Shown one piece after another: positions 1 through 9,863 of a DNA stretch of 64,000 bases. Origin of the DNA: Fibrella aestuarina BUZ 2. GTDB taxonomy: Bacteria > Bacteroidota > Bacteroidia > Cytophagales > Spirosomataceae. The stretch covers positions 434,001-498,000 of the forward strand of contig NC_020054.1 of the NCBI RefSeq assembly GCF_000331105.1, read 5' to 3'. The notes under the pieces are model-generated. The model made no database searches. It was given only the letters and a program-made list of their open reading frames with translations, and was not told the DNA's origin. Position 1 is the first letter of the stretch, and each line of letters starts with the position of its first letter. The translations under genes were made by a program, and so were the position numbers.

Positions 1-742
1 CATCGGCCCGCAACCGCTGACAGGCCAGCCTGATTTTCCAGCCAATTACGTACTGGTACGGCGACATACCCGTTGTCTGCTTAAAGAGCCGGGCAAAATG
101 GAAAGCGCTGAGGTTAGCCAGGCTGGCCATAATTTCCACCGTGATCAGGGCGTCGGCATGGGCTTCCAGGTACGTGTCGATCCGGCTCAGCACCGATGGC
201 GCCAGCCGGGGTACGTGCGCAGGGCGCCGCTCGTAGCTGGCGTAGTGTTCGATCAGGTGGTAGCAGAGCGTATTGGTCATCGATTCGATGTACAGCAGGC
301 TCAGCGCGTGTTGGGTGCCCACCGCCTGCAACAACTGCCGCCCTAGCTGGCCCAGCAACGCATCGTCGAACTGAAACCGGAACGGCAGCTTCAGATACGC
401 CAGATCAAGGCTTTGCCGGGCCATCGTTTCCAGATGCTCATTGTCGATGAATAGATGAATTGTGTCGGCGGGTTTGTTCCAGGAAACCGCGCCGTATTCC
501 CCACCCGGATACAGCCCCAACGTACCTGGCCGAAACAATTCCTGATGAAACTGACTGCCCTGCTGTTGCCGCACCAGCATCGGAGACTCACTCTGGTAAA
601 GCAGCAACAGATGCTGTTCGTGAACATGCGCGGGCAGTTCCATCGCCGCCGACAGATGATGCTCCAGCCTGACGCCCCGCCAGGCCAGGCTTTCGCTGGT
701 TGCCAACGCGGGGCGGGGATACAGTTCGGACACGTATTTCAT
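1..742 (-). CDS. AraC family transcriptional regulator (partial, C-terminus cut by window edge)
   Basis: Reading the minus strand from the ATG at 742-740 gives an open frame to base 1 with no stop, about 247 residues. It begins MKYVSELYPRPALATSE. The N-terminal half reads as a cupin-like sensing domain (LPAHVHEQHLLLLY, FRPGTLGLYPGGEYGAV). The last 70 residues form the AraC-type helix-turn-helix, including ASLANLSAFHFARLFKQTTG and MSPYQYVIGWKIRLA; the final helix and stop lie outside the window. Its start faces the short-chain dehydrogenase at 959 across 216 bases, the usual layout for an AraC regulator controlling a divergent oxidoreductase gene. That link is inferred from position only; the effector is unknown. 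Confidence 0.85.
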   Translation of the reverse strand, partial: MKYVSELYPRPALATSESLAWRGVRLEHHLSAAMELPAHVHEQHLLLLYQSESPMLVRQQQGSQFHQELFRPGTLGLYPGGEYGAVSWNKPADTIHLFIDNEHLETMARQSLDLAYLKLPFRFQFDDALLGQLGRQLLQAVGTQHALSLLYIESMTNTLCYHLIEHYASYERRPAHVPRLAPSVLSRIDTYLEAHADALITVEIMASLANLSAFHFARLFKQTTGMSPYQYVIGWKIRLACQRLRAD

Positions 743-958
743 TGAGCTAAGACGGCGACGCGAAAGGCAGTCATTGTATCAACCGATTTCACCGGTATTG
801 GTTACTGGATTGGCAGACCGGGCAAGGCTGTAAAACGCAGCCACGCGCTGGTTGCTGGCCCTGCGGCGCAGAAAACCGAGGCGATTCGTTAGTAACGTCC
901 AAACAAAATCGCCAATCAGGGCTTGTCAGGTAGGTACTTGATTTAAGCACTCATAAAC

Positions 959-1771
959 ATGAAACATTGGTTAATCACCGGTGCCTCGCGGGGCTTCGGT
1001 AAAATCTGGGCGGAAGCGGCCCTCAAACGCGGTGATAAAGTAGCGGCTACAGCCCGCAACACCGACGATATCGCTGACCTGGTAAGCACTTACGGCGACG
1101 CCGTTCTGCCTATTCAGCTGGACGTTACCGACCGGCAGGCCAACATCGACGCGGTACAGCAGGCGCATCAGGCCTTTGGCCAACTCGACATCCTGGTCAG
1201 CAACGCGGGCTATGGCCATTTTGGCGCGATCGAAGAAATCACCGAAGCCGAGGCCCGGCAGCAGCTTGACACCAACCTGTTTGGCTCGCTCTGGCTTATT
1301 CAGGCGGCCCTGCCCATCATGCGCGAGCAAGGCAGCGGGCACATCATCCAGGTATCGAGCGTAGGCGGGGTGGCGGCGTTTGCCTCACTCGGTATGTACC
1401 ACGCGTCGAAATGGGGCATCGAAGCCATCTGCGAATCGCTGTCGCAGGAAGTGGCCGACTTTGGCATCCACGTAACGCTGATCGAGCCGGGCGGTTTCGA
1501 CACCGACTGGCGGGGCGATTCGGCCAAACGCAGCCAGCCCATTGCCGCTTACGACCCCATTCGGGAGAAGCGGGCGCAGATGATGAAGAACACCACTCAG
1601 GGTAACCCCGAGGCTACTGCGGCGGCCCTGATGAAAGTTGTCGATGCCGAAAAGCCTCCCCTTCGGATTTTCTTCGGGTCGATGCCCCTCAAAATCGTGG
1701 AGCCAACGTACCAGAAACGCCTGGACACCTGGCGGGAATGGAACGCCGTTTCGGAAGAAGCGCAGGGATAA
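959..1771 (+). CDS. SDR family NAD(P)-dependent oxidoreductase
   Basis: A 270-residue classical short-chain dehydrogenase, probably cytoplasmic and using NAD(P)H to reduce or oxidise an unknown carbonyl/alcohol. The dinucleotide-binding motif TGASRGFG is at residues 7-14, NAGYG at 82-86, the catalytic serines near 133-134, and YHASK gives Y147 and K151. After the active site comes the usual EPGGFDTDW stretch (PG motif). Length is normal for the family. The ATG at 959 places the Rossmann motif directly at the N-terminus, so no other start fits. It is divergent from the AraC gene at the window edge and convergent with a second SDR, with a shared terminator between them. The second SDR belongs to a different subgroup, so this is not a tandem duplication. 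Confidence 0.93.
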   Translation: MKHWLITGASRGFGKIWAEAALKRGDKVAATARNTDDIADLVSTYGDAVLPIQLDVTDRQANIDAVQQAHQAFGQLDILVSNAGYGHFGAIEEITEAEARQQLDTNLFGSLWLIQAALPIMREQGSGHIIQVSSVGGVAAFASLGMYHASKWGIEAICESLSQEVADFGIHVTLIEPGGFDTDWRGDSAKRSQPIAAYDPIREKRAQMMKNTTQGNPEATAAALMKVVDAEKPPLRIFFGSMPLKIVEPTYQKRLDTWREWNAVSEEAQG

Positions 1772-1776
1772 TCCAC

Positions 1777-1812
1777 AAAAAGCCGCAGGAAGTCATTTTC
1801 CTGCGGCTTTTT
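1777..1812. terminator. Bidirectional Rho-independent terminator
   Basis: Perfect 15-bp arms (AAAAAGCCGCAGGAA and its complement) around a 6-base loop. The A-tract and T-tract make it work in both directions, between the convergent SDR genes ending at 1771 and 1832. Confidence 0.9.
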
Positions 1813-1831
1813 GTTGTTTCGGAACAGCCCA

Positions 1832-2560
1832 TCAGGCGGGCGGATTCATCCGGTCGAAGGCCGCGCGCAGACCATCGGGGGTAGCGTTGGCCATTGCCTC
1901 GCTAAAGCCGTAGGTCAACTCGGTTTTGCCTTGTGTCAACTGCTCGAATACGGCGTCGATAAACCCACTTACGGGCGGCGCCTGATCGTGCAGGCCTTTC
2001 CCACCCAGATCGGTATTCAGTGCGGGCGGGATCAGTTCGATCACGTCGATGCCTTTGGGCGCCAGTAGGTACCGCAATGACAGGGTAAACGAGTGAAAAA
2101 ACGCCTTCGTTGCCGAATAAACCGGCACCTTCGTCAGCGGCACAAAAGCCAGCCCTGACGTCACGTTCATCACGGTCTTCAGGGCTGGCAGGTTGGCAAA
2201 CAGCGCCGTCAGGTGTAGCGGCGCTTCGATATTCACCGCGATTTCGTCTTTCGCCCGCTCATAAAACGCGTCGTCGGTAACCGACATCCACTGCTGGATC
2301 CCCGCGTTGTTCACCAGCACGTTCAGGTCGGCATGTTCGGCACGTACCCAGTCGTAGAGCGCCTGCCGGTCGTCGGCCCGCGCCAGATCACACACCCGCG
2401 TGATCACCGACGGAAACCGGGCCGCGACGTCGGCCAGCGCGGCTTCGCGGCGACCACAGATAATGACCGCGTTGTTTTCCTGAATGAACCGTTCGGTCAG
2501 GCCCAGGCCGATGCCCGACGCGCCGCCCGTAATCAGGATTTTGTTATTCGACAGATTCAT
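1832..2560 (-). CDS. SDR family oxidoreductase, DltE-like
   Basis: A 242-residue short-chain dehydrogenase. Starting at the internal methionine (ATG at 2560-2558) gives MNLSNNKILITGGASGIG, the normal N-terminus of the family; the open frame extends 20 codons further upstream but that stretch has no family character. TGGASGIG is at residues 11-18, NNAG at 84-87 and the catalytic Y148-SATK-K152 follows VPV. The sequence resembles the DltE-type oxidoreductases found widely in Bacteroidota; their substrate is unclear and the DltE name does not imply teichoic acid work here. It ends against the bidirectional terminator and reads away from the TPR gene at 2701. Confidence 0.9.
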   Translation of the reverse strand: MNLSNNKILITGGASGIGLGLTERFIQENNAVIICGRREAALADVAARFPSVITRVCDLARADDRQALYDWVRAEHADLNVLVNNAGIQQWMSVTDDAFYERAKDEIAVNIEAPLHLTALFANLPALKTVMNVTSGLAFVPLTKVPVYSATKAFFHSFTLSLRYLLAPKGIDVIELIPPALNTDLGGKGLHDQAPPVSGFIDAVFEQLTQGKTELTYGFSEAMANATPDGLRAAFDRMNPPA

Positions 2561-2700
2561 GCGCTTGCGTTGTTCGACACGTTTGTGTCTTTTTTCCGAT
2601 AAGCAAATAACCGCCCCCAATGGCCGATCGCAAACGCTTCATTAAAACTTCACACACAACATTGCGGCCAACCCGCTATCTTCATTAGTCAGTCACCTCT

Positions 2701-4359
2701 ATGGGTATGTCTTCCCGATCGTTTCACCACCTGTTTCAGTTCGTTTGCTGGCTGGCTGTCACTTGGGCTGGTTGCGGCTCTGTTTGGGGGCAATCAGGGC
2801 GTTCCCGCCAACCCGACTCGACGTTCAGGCAACTAAAAGCAGCTCTGAACCGGGCCGTCGAGCAGCAGGATCTGCCCGCTGAAAACACCCTTCGGCAGCA
2901 AATCGGCCTCCTTTTTTACCATCAGGGCAATTATACCCAGGCGATTGATTACCTGCTTCAGGCCCAAAAGGGCTACCGGGCCGTGGGCGCCGGTGATGAC
3001 CTAGCCAACAACCTGAACGAGCTGGGAACGGTCTACTATTACAATCGGCAGAGCGCCCTTGCCCGAAAGCAGTTTGACGAGGCACTGACCATTTACCGCC
3101 GCACGGGCAACCGGTCGGGCATTGCCCGGACGTATGGCCACATCGGCCACCTGTTCGAGAAAGAGCAGAACCTTGCGCAGGCATTTGCCTATCAGAAACG
3201 CGCCCTCGCCCAGTACCAAACTACGCAGGACGAAGCCGGGCTGGGCAAAATCTACGAGAACATCGGGAGCATTTTTGAGGATCAGGCCCGCTACGACTCC
3301 GCGCGGTACTATTACCAACACGCCCTATTGTTGAGCCAGAAAAGTGGCCGCACAGTCGATCAGCTCGAAATCATCAACAACCTCGGCGACCTCTACCGTA
3401 AAACAGGCCAATATGACTCGGCACTGACCTACTACCGGCAGGTGGTGGCTACCGCCCAACGGACGCAGGAGACTTACCAGCTCAACGGCGCCTACCGCGA
3501 TTTGGGCAAAACCTATCAGCTCCTAAACCGCCACGACAGCGCCTACGCTTATTTTGAGCGGAGCCACGACCTCACCGACGAGTTGTATGCGGTGGGCAAC
3601 AACCAGCAGATTGCCCTGTTGCAGACCCTCTTCGACGTTGAGCAGAAAGACAACGAGATTGCCCGGCTCAGCACCGAAAAGCGAATCAACACGATTTTGT
3701 CGCTAACCGCCGGGCTGGTCTTGCTCCTGTTGGGTGGCCTGGCGGCGGTCATTATCAGTCGGCAGCGGCTCAAGATTCGGAATGAACGCGCGCTGAACGA
3801 ACAAAACCGGCAGATCTTCGACACCCAGCGCGCCCTGATGGAGGCCGAAATGACCAACCAACAGCTGGCCGAAGAGAACCTTCGCTACCAACTCGCCCTG
3901 CAAGGCAAAGAGCTGTCTTCACATACCCTCCACCTGATCCAGAAAAATCAGGTGCTTGAAGAACTCAAAAACGACCTGACGACCCTCCTCAACGACGACA
4001 AGCGAGACCAGCGGAAACAACTGAAACAACTGGTCCAGAAGATTGGGCAGAGTTTCAGCACCGACAAGAACTGGGACGACTTCCGGGCGACGTTCGATCA
4101 GGTTCACCCTCATTTCTTCACCGAACTGACCCGCCAGTTTCCCGAGTTGACGCCAACCGACCTTCGCCTCATTGCCCTGCTCAAGATGAACCTACCCTCG
4201 GGCGAGATGGCTACCATGCTGGGCATCTCGCCCGACAGCCTGCGTGTAGCCCGGTATCGGCTCCGCAAAAAGTTAGGGCTCGCCGAAGGTGAATCGCTCA
4301 CCACGTACCTGCTCCGGTATGCGGCCCAGCCCACCGGCTCTCCGGCGGCTTCATCCTGA
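2701..4359 (+). CDS. Tetratricopeptide-repeat transmembrane regulator with LuxR-like C-terminal HTH
   Basis: A 552-residue protein. An N-terminal signal segment (about residues 8-30) leads to six or so TPR units between about 40 and 310, recognisable by repeats such as ALTIYRRTGNRSGIARTYGHIG and ARYYYQHALLLSQ. A single membrane helix (around 335-355, SLTAGLVLLLLGGLAAVII) is followed by a long charged coiled coil and a C-terminal helix-turn-helix (LTPTDLRLIALLKMNL, GISPDSLRVARYRLRKKLGL). This is the common Bacteroidota architecture in which external or periplasmic TPRs are joined to a cytoplasmic DNA-binding-like tail without a kinase. The HTH may be a degenerate GerE fold. A second ATG six bases downstream is also possible as start. 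The target is unknown; the following TonB receptor cluster is a candidate by proximity only. Confidence 0.85.
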   Translation: MGMSSRSFHHLFQFVCWLAVTWAGCGSVWGQSGRSRQPDSTFRQLKAALNRAVEQQDLPAENTLRQQIGLLFYHQGNYTQAIDYLLQAQKGYRAVGAGDDLANNLNELGTVYYYNRQSALARKQFDEALTIYRRTGNRSGIARTYGHIGHLFEKEQNLAQAFAYQKRALAQYQTTQDEAGLGKIYENIGSIFEDQARYDSARYYYQHALLLSQKSGRTVDQLEIINNLGDLYRKTGQYDSALTYYRQVVATAQRTQETYQLNGAYRDLGKTYQLLNRHDSAYAYFERSHDLTDELYAVGNNQQIALLQTLFDVEQKDNEIARLSTEKRINTILSLTAGLVLLLLGGLAAVIISRQRLKIRNERALNEQNRQIFDTQRALMEAEMTNQQLAEENLRYQLALQGKELSSHTLHLIQKNQVLEELKNDLTTLLNDDKRDQRKQLKQLVQKIGQSFSTDKNWDDFRATFDQVHPHFFTELTRQFPELTPTDLRLIALLKMNLPSGEMATMLGISPDSLRVARYRLRKKLGLAEGESLTTYLLRYAAQPTGSPAASS

Positions 4360-4575
4360 GGCAACAGTACGATAACAATAAGATAATGGCAGGATATTTA
4401 CCCCCCAAACCACTGATTGTTAGCATCTTATATTTAAAATAGCAGTAATGTTGCTCTGCTGTTAACGGCGCGGGCGACGTTGTTGCTTTCTTGCTTACGG
4501 TTGTTAGTTGCCCCGCTGGCGACGGGCCATACACCTTTGTGGCGTCAATCGCTGGCGACACTGCTGGCAACCGTC

Positions 4576-7335
4576 ATGAGATTATCTTCTTTCGTATGGC
4601 TCATTCTTGTACTGCTTCCTCTCGCCGGTTGGTCGGGTAGCATTCAGGGCAAAATACGCGATGCGGCCACGGGTGAGCAGGTCATCGGCGCCAATCTGAT
4701 TCTGGAAAACACGAAGTACTACGGGGTATCGGGCCTGGATGGCAGCTACACCCTGCGCAACGTACCCGCCGGTACATACCGCCTCCGAATCAGCTACCTC
4801 ACTTACAAAACCAGTGTCCGAGACCTGACCGTCGGCACCGAAGCGGCAGTCACCCTCGACATTGCCCTGGAATCGGCCGAGCAGACCCTGACGGAAGTGA
4901 CCGTTATGGCTAAACGCGATGGGAGCAGTGATCGAAGCGCCCGCGACCTCGAACGCAACGCCCTCCAGGTGACCAACATCGTGTCGGGGCGCAGCATCGA
5001 ACTCTCGCCCGATCTCACCGTCGCCAACGTCATTCAGCGCGTGTCGGGCATTTCCATCGAACGTAATTCCAACGGCGATGGGCAGTATGCCATTCTGCGG
5101 GGCATGGACAAACGCTACAACTACACGCTGGTGAACGGCGTGAAAATCCCTAGTCCTGACAACCGATACCGCTACGTTCCGCTCGACATCTTCCCGTCCG
5201 AATTGCTCGATCGGCTGGAAGTGTATAAGGCCCTGCTTCCCAGCCAGGAAGGCGACGCCATCGGCGGTGCGATCAACATGGTGATGCGTGACGCCCCCAA
5301 CCAGCGAACGGTGCAGGCAAACCTGGCCACGGGGTATACTAGCCTCTTCGTCGACCGGCCTTTCACGAGTTTCGATACCCGCGCAATCAGTGCGCAGTCG
5401 CCCTATGAGCGCTTTGGCAACCAGTATAGCGCCACCGCCGCCGACTTCAACGCGGCCCCAAGCACCTACACCAACCGCCAGCCGACGCCCAATGTGCTGG
5501 GTGGCTTCGCCGTTGGCGATCGCTTCCTGAACCGGCGATTGGGGATTGTGCTGGCGGGCAGTTTTCAGCAGACGTACCGGGGAAGTAGCAGCCTGTTTTT
5601 CAACGGCGACGTGGTCGATACGCTACGCGGCGTGGTGCTGAGCCAGCAGGCCGAACGCCAATACTCCGAACGCCAGACGCGTTACGGCCTGCACAGCAAG
5701 GTTGATTTCCGGCTGTCGGATCGGCATAAGTTGCAGTGGTATACGGCGTTTATCAGCCTGACCAACGCGCAGATCCGCGACACCAAACAAACGCAGTTGG
5801 GTATTGGTGGCTACAGCGCCGAATTGGGCAATGCGTCGCTGTCCTTTGCCACCCGCTCCCGCCTCACCCAACAGCAGATTGCCACGAGCACGCTTCAGGG
5901 CACACACACCCTGGCCGAGGCGCTGAGCGTAAGCTGGTCTGGCGTGTATTCGCGGGCCACCAACAACGTACCTGACCAGACCAATATCCCGTTGTTGGGC
6001 ATCCGAAAGGCGTTCGTCGAAACCCGCACGACGGTCAGCGATGGCTACCGGCGGTGGGAGCACAACACCGATCAGGACCTGGCCGCCTACCTGAACCTGA
6101 CTTACCGACGGGCCGTAGCGGGCCTTCCAATCGAATGGATGGTGGGTGGGCTGTACCGCGACAAACAACGAACCAATTTCTACAACAACTACCAGCTGCG
6201 CCCGACTAATGCGCTGGCCCTGTTTGGCACCGATTTCACCGATTATAACCAGATTCGCTGGACGGTGCAGAACCCGCTCGGTTCGGTCGCATCGGCTTTG
6301 AACTACGACGCGACGGAGCAACTTTCGGCTGGGTACGTTCAGTTTCGCACCCTCGACCGTCCGCTGGAAGCCGTGGGCGGGGTGCGTGTCGAGCATACCA
6401 GCCAGGGCTACGCCATGAAATTCCCGATCGGTGAAGACTTTCCGACGGGTAGCCAGCTATACACCGATCTGCTGCCCAGCCTGCATCTGCGCTATCGGCT
6501 TAGCGACGGCCGCACCAACTGGCGGGCTTCTTACTTCCGGTCGCTGAATCGGCCGGGCTTCTTCGAGATTGTGCCGTATCGCATTGTCAACGAGGAGTAT
6601 CAGGAACGCGGCAACCCCGGCCTGCAACGAGCCATCGCCGATAACATCGACCTGCGCTATGAGCACTTCCCGCGCCCGCTGGAGCAGTTTATGGTTGGTC
6701 TGTTTTACAAGCGCATTCAGAACCCAATCGAGTACACCCTGCAAAAAGACGCCATCCGCGGGCAGGACCTGTACTACGCCCCCGGCAACTTCGGCACGGC
6801 CACCAACTACGGGCTGGAACTCGACGCCATCAGGTACGTCCGGCAGTGGGGTCTGAAAGCCAACTATACCTACACGAACTCGAGCATCACCACGCCCAAG
6901 TCGAAGCGTATCCGTAATGCGCAGGGCGATCTACAGACCATTTCGGTGAGCCAGACCCGGCCGCTCTACGGGCAGTCGGCACACGTTGCCAACCTGTCAC
7001 TGCTGTACAAAGACGCCAAACGTGGCTGGGACGCCCAACTGGCCGCCAGCTACACGGGTGAGCGCATCACCACCGTTTCGCAGTTTGTCGACAATGATCT
7101 CTGGCAGAAAGCCTTCATCCAGATGGACGCGTCGATCGAGAAGCGGCTAGCCGGAGGATTCATCCTGTTTGCGAAAGCCAACAACCTGCTGAACACACCC
7201 CTGGAGGTTTACATCAAAAATGGCAACGCCCAGAACACCGGCGTCCCCGAACAGAACCCGGCGGCCGGCCAAACCCTGATCCGGCGCGATGTCTACGGGC
7301 AATCGTACTTGCTGGGCCTCCGCTACAAACGATAA
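4576..7335 (+). CDS. TonB-dependent outer-membrane receptor (phytate cluster)
   Basis: The preferred start at 4576 gives a 919-residue protein beginning MRLSSFVWLILVLLPLAGW, a proper signal peptide; the frame is open 32 codons further up but lacks signal features. Next comes a carboxypeptidase-regulatory-like beta-sandwich (GKIRDAATGEQVIGANLIL, YRLRISYLTYKT), then the plug domain (RVSGISIERN, ILRGMDKRYNYTLVNGVK, GDAIGGAINM) and a long beta-barrel ending LGLRYKR. It imports a ligand through the outer membrane using TonB energy. Downstream lie a beta-helix lipoprotein and a beta-propeller phytase, all co-directional with short gaps (20 and 69 bases). In many environmental bacteria this phytase family neighbours a TonB receptor, so the ligand is probably phytate, a lower inositol phosphate or a metal complex (inference). 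Confidence 0.88.
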   Translation: MRLSSFVWLILVLLPLAGWSGSIQGKIRDAATGEQVIGANLILENTKYYGVSGLDGSYTLRNVPAGTYRLRISYLTYKTSVRDLTVGTEAAVTLDIALESAEQTLTEVTVMAKRDGSSDRSARDLERNALQVTNIVSGRSIELSPDLTVANVIQRVSGISIERNSNGDGQYAILRGMDKRYNYTLVNGVKIPSPDNRYRYVPLDIFPSELLDRLEVYKALLPSQEGDAIGGAINMVMRDAPNQRTVQANLATGYTSLFVDRPFTSFDTRAISAQSPYERFGNQYSATAADFNAAPSTYTNRQPTPNVLGGFAVGDRFLNRRLGIVLAGSFQQTYRGSSSLFFNGDVVDTLRGVVLSQQAERQYSERQTRYGLHSKVDFRLSDRHKLQWYTAFISLTNAQIRDTKQTQLGIGGYSAELGNASLSFATRSRLTQQQIATSTLQGTHTLAEALSVSWSGVYSRATNNVPDQTNIPLLGIRKAFVETRTTVSDGYRRWEHNTDQDLAAYLNLTYRRAVAGLPIEWMVGGLYRDKQRTNFYNNYQLRPTNALALFGTDFTDYNQIRWTVQNPLGSVASALNYDATEQLSAGYVQFRTLDRPLEAVGGVRVEHTSQGYAMKFPIGEDFPTGSQLYTDLLPSLHLRYRLSDGRTNWRASYFRSLNRPGFFEIVPYRIVNEEYQERGNPGLQRAIADNIDLRYEHFPRPLEQFMVGLFYKRIQNPIEYTLQKDAIRGQDLYYAPGNFGTATNYGLELDAIRYVRQWGLKANYTYTNSSITTPKSKRIRNAQGDLQTISVSQTRPLYGQSAHVANLSLLYKDAKRGWDAQLAASYTGERITTVSQFVDNDLWQKAFIQMDASIEKRLAGGFILFAKANNLLNTPLEVYIKNGNAQNTGVPEQNPAAGQTLIRRDVYGQSYLLGLRYKR

Positions 7336-7355
7336 CCACTTATCAATCAATAACC

Positions 7356-8615
7356 ATGAAATACGGATTCATCATCTCAGCCTTACTGGCGGCAACGGCG
7401 TTCAGCTGCACCACCAAACAAGACAACAGCACTCCTGCGCCCGCACCTGTCGTGCAGGAAAACGTAGGCGGCGACGTATCGGGCGTTTGGACGGCCGGTG
7501 GCACGTATAAAATCACCAATCACCTGCAAATTTCGGAGGGTAAATCGCTCACCATTCAGGAAGGGGCCACGGTCCTGTTCAGCGACTCGACCCTAAAGCC
7601 GGAGTTTATCGTGAAAGGCAATCTCTACGTGTTGGGCACGGCTACCAACCCGGTAAAATTTACGGTGCCGGATGCCTGGAAGACCGCCAAAAACGAGTTT
7701 GGTAACCTGTGGGGCGGGATCATCTGCGGCCCTAAATCGGAGGAACTGCTGATCCAGAACGCCATTCTGGAATATGGCGGGGCCGTAACCACCGAAAGTT
7801 CGCCGTCGGTGAAAGCTGGTTTTTACAAAGCAGCCGCTGGCAACCACGTACCTGCCGTCAACTATTCGAACACCAATGGTAAGGTGGTGATCATCAACAG
7901 CCGCCTGAACAACCAGAACGAAGACGGCTTCTACCTCGAAGGAGGCAAAGTGATTCTGGCCAACAACCTGATCTACACGCAGGGGATATCGGGTGGCGAC
8001 GCCATCAACATCAAATCGGGTGTGGTAGCCGACGTGGCGTTCAACACGATTTACAGCCCCAACACCAACGCCCTGAAACTGTCCAACACGGGCGACCGCA
8101 GCCCGCAGACTTACGTTGTGGGGTACAACAACACCATCGTCAATGCAGGCTGGCGCCGGCCAAGCATCAAAGGCGGCTCCATTTGGGTCGAGGTGGGCGT
8201 GCGGGCCGACCTGTACAATAACCTGCTGGTCAACGACCGCTTCGGCATCAAACGCGACCCCAAAAATCCGGAAGATAAGCGCAGCGTGGTGAGCAACAAC
8301 TACTATTACGGCTTCACGCAGCAGGGCGTCGATCAGTTTCAGCCCAGCACCGAGATCGTCGCCGGCACCAACGACATTCTCGGCAAAAAAGCGAACGACA
8401 ACGATCCGAAGTTTGTCAACTTCGCGCTCGACAATCCCTCGCTGAACCAGACCTATAACCCAGCCTGGGACTTCAGCCTACAGGCTGGTTCGCCTGCGCT
8501 TGGCAAGGGCATCACTACCTTTACCCGCAACCACGCGGCGGGCATTACTCTGAACGGTACACTTTATCAGTCGCCCGCACCAGCCAGCTACGTTGGCGCC
8601 AAAGGAACGAAATAA
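7356..8615 (+). CDS. Right-handed beta-helix lipoprotein
   Basis: 419 residues. The signal peptide ends at a lipobox-like AFSC with C18 as the lipidated cysteine, so it is probably anchored in the outer membrane. The body reads as a parallel beta-helix of the kind predicted for surface proteins: regular turns such as LTIQEGATVLF, GKVVIINSRLNNQNEDGFYL, GGDAINIKSGVVADVAFNTIY and NLLVNDRFGIKRD. No catalytic residues typical of a pectate lyase are evident. It sits 20 bases after the TonB receptor and 69 bases before the phytase, so it probably belongs to one operon and could bind or hand over the substrate at the surface. That role is inferred from context; the family itself is poorly characterised. 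Confidence 0.75.
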   Translation: MKYGFIISALLAATAFSCTTKQDNSTPAPAPVVQENVGGDVSGVWTAGGTYKITNHLQISEGKSLTIQEGATVLFSDSTLKPEFIVKGNLYVLGTATNPVKFTVPDAWKTAKNEFGNLWGGIICGPKSEELLIQNAILEYGGAVTTESSPSVKAGFYKAAAGNHVPAVNYSNTNGKVVIINSRLNNQNEDGFYLEGGKVILANNLIYTQGISGGDAINIKSGVVADVAFNTIYSPNTNALKLSNTGDRSPQTYVVGYNNTIVNAGWRRPSIKGGSIWVEVGVRADLYNNLLVNDRFGIKRDPKNPEDKRSVVSNNYYYGFTQQGVDQFQPSTEIVAGTNDILGKKANDNDPKFVNFALDNPSLNQTYNPAWDFSLQAGSPALGKGITTFTRNHAAGITLNGTLYQSPAPASYVGAKGTK

Positions 8616-8684
8616 GGTCATTTCTGCTACCGCTGGCGGCCAGCATCGCCTTGACCGTCAGCGGTTTTCACTTCGAAGGTATTC

Positions 8685-9773
8685 ATGAAACGTTGGTTTT
8701 TCCTGCCCCTTGGCCTACTGGCTACCCTGTCGCTGCAACGCTGCCGAACCGAAGCCCAGCATACCGTTGAGCAGGCCGACGCGGCCGTTAAGCCGGTGGT
8801 TGTGACTGATTCTGTAGCGCACGACTCCGATGATCCGGCCGTGTGGATCAACCCCGCCGACCCGGCACAAAGCCTGATTATCGGCACCGATAAAGAGCAT
8901 GATGGCGGCCTGTATGTGTTTGGCCTCGATGGCAAACTTCAGCCCGATAAGGTGGTTCGCGGCCTGAAACGCCCCGACAACGTGGATGTCGAATACGGGC
9001 TGATGCTGAAGGGCAAACCGACCGACATCGCCGTGGCGACCGAGCGGCTCACGCATAAACTGCGCATTTACGCGCTGCCCGCCATGACACCCATCGATAA
9101 CGGAGGCTTGGACATGTTTGTGGGCGAAACCGGCGATCAGTTTCGCGACCTGATGGGCATTGCGCTGTATCGCGATCCAAAGGGCGTTATTTACGCGATC
9201 GTCGGGCGGAAGTCGGGCCCAACAAATGGCACGTACCTGTGGCAGTATCGACTCTACGATGACGGCACCGGCCACGTGGGGGCCACCTTAGTCCGAAAAT
9301 TTGGGCAATACAGCGGCCTGAAAGAAATCGAGTCGATTGCCGTCGATGACGCGCTTGGGTACGTTTATTTTTCCGACGAAGGCAAAGGCGTGCGCCAGTA
9401 CTACGCCGACCCGCAGAAAGGCAATGCCGAACTCGCCTTGTTTGCGACTACCGGCTTCACCCAGGATCACGAAGGGATTTCGCTGTACGCCACCACCGAC
9501 AGCACGGGCTACATTCTGGTGTCCGATCAGCAGGCCAACCGCTTTCACGTATTCCGCCGCGAAGGCACAGCCACCGAGCCGTTCAAACATGAGTTGGTGA
9601 AGACGGTGCTGGTGAGCACCCACGAGAGTGACGGCTCCGAAACGGTTTCTGTGCCACTCAATCAGCAATTCCGGCATGGTCTGTTTGTAGCCATGAGCGA
9701 CGACCGGACCTTTCAGCTGTATCGGTGGGAAGATCTGATGGGTCGCCAACCCCGCGCCCTGTCGACCCGCTGA
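8685..9773 (+). CDS. Beta-propeller phytase (3-phytase family)
   Basis: 362 residues; releases phosphate from phytate (inositol hexakisphosphate), normally calcium dependent. The N-terminus is a signal peptide, possibly a lipoprotein with C20 although LQRC is a poor lipobox. Recognition rests on the conserved propeller segments: HDSDDPAVWINPADP, IIGTDKEHDGGLYVFGLDGK, RPDNVDVEYG, KEIESIAVDDALGYVYFSDE and TQDHEGISLY, which together form the negatively charged calcium/phosphate site of this family. Length is normal. It is the last gene of the TonB receptor/beta-helix/phytase group and is followed by a strong hairpin at 9864-9914. I saw no clear Pho box upstream of the cluster. Confidence 0.9.
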   Translation: MKRWFFLPLGLLATLSLQRCRTEAQHTVEQADAAVKPVVVTDSVAHDSDDPAVWINPADPAQSLIIGTDKEHDGGLYVFGLDGKLQPDKVVRGLKRPDNVDVEYGLMLKGKPTDIAVATERLTHKLRIYALPAMTPIDNGGLDMFVGETGDQFRDLMGIALYRDPKGVIYAIVGRKSGPTNGTYLWQYRLYDDGTGHVGATLVRKFGQYSGLKEIESIAVDDALGYVYFSDEGKGVRQYYADPQKGNAELALFATTGFTQDHEGISLYATTDSTGYILVSDQQANRFHVFRREGTATEPFKHELVKTVLVSTHESDGSETVSVPLNQQFRHGLFVAMSDDRTFQLYRWEDLMGRQPRALSTR

Positions 9774-9863
9774 CCCTCAGCGCCGCCGGGTCGGTCCGTT
9801 CCGCTTCTATCCGCCCACACAACACCGGCTCATACCGCCCGCGCAGCGCATCGTCAATGAGTA

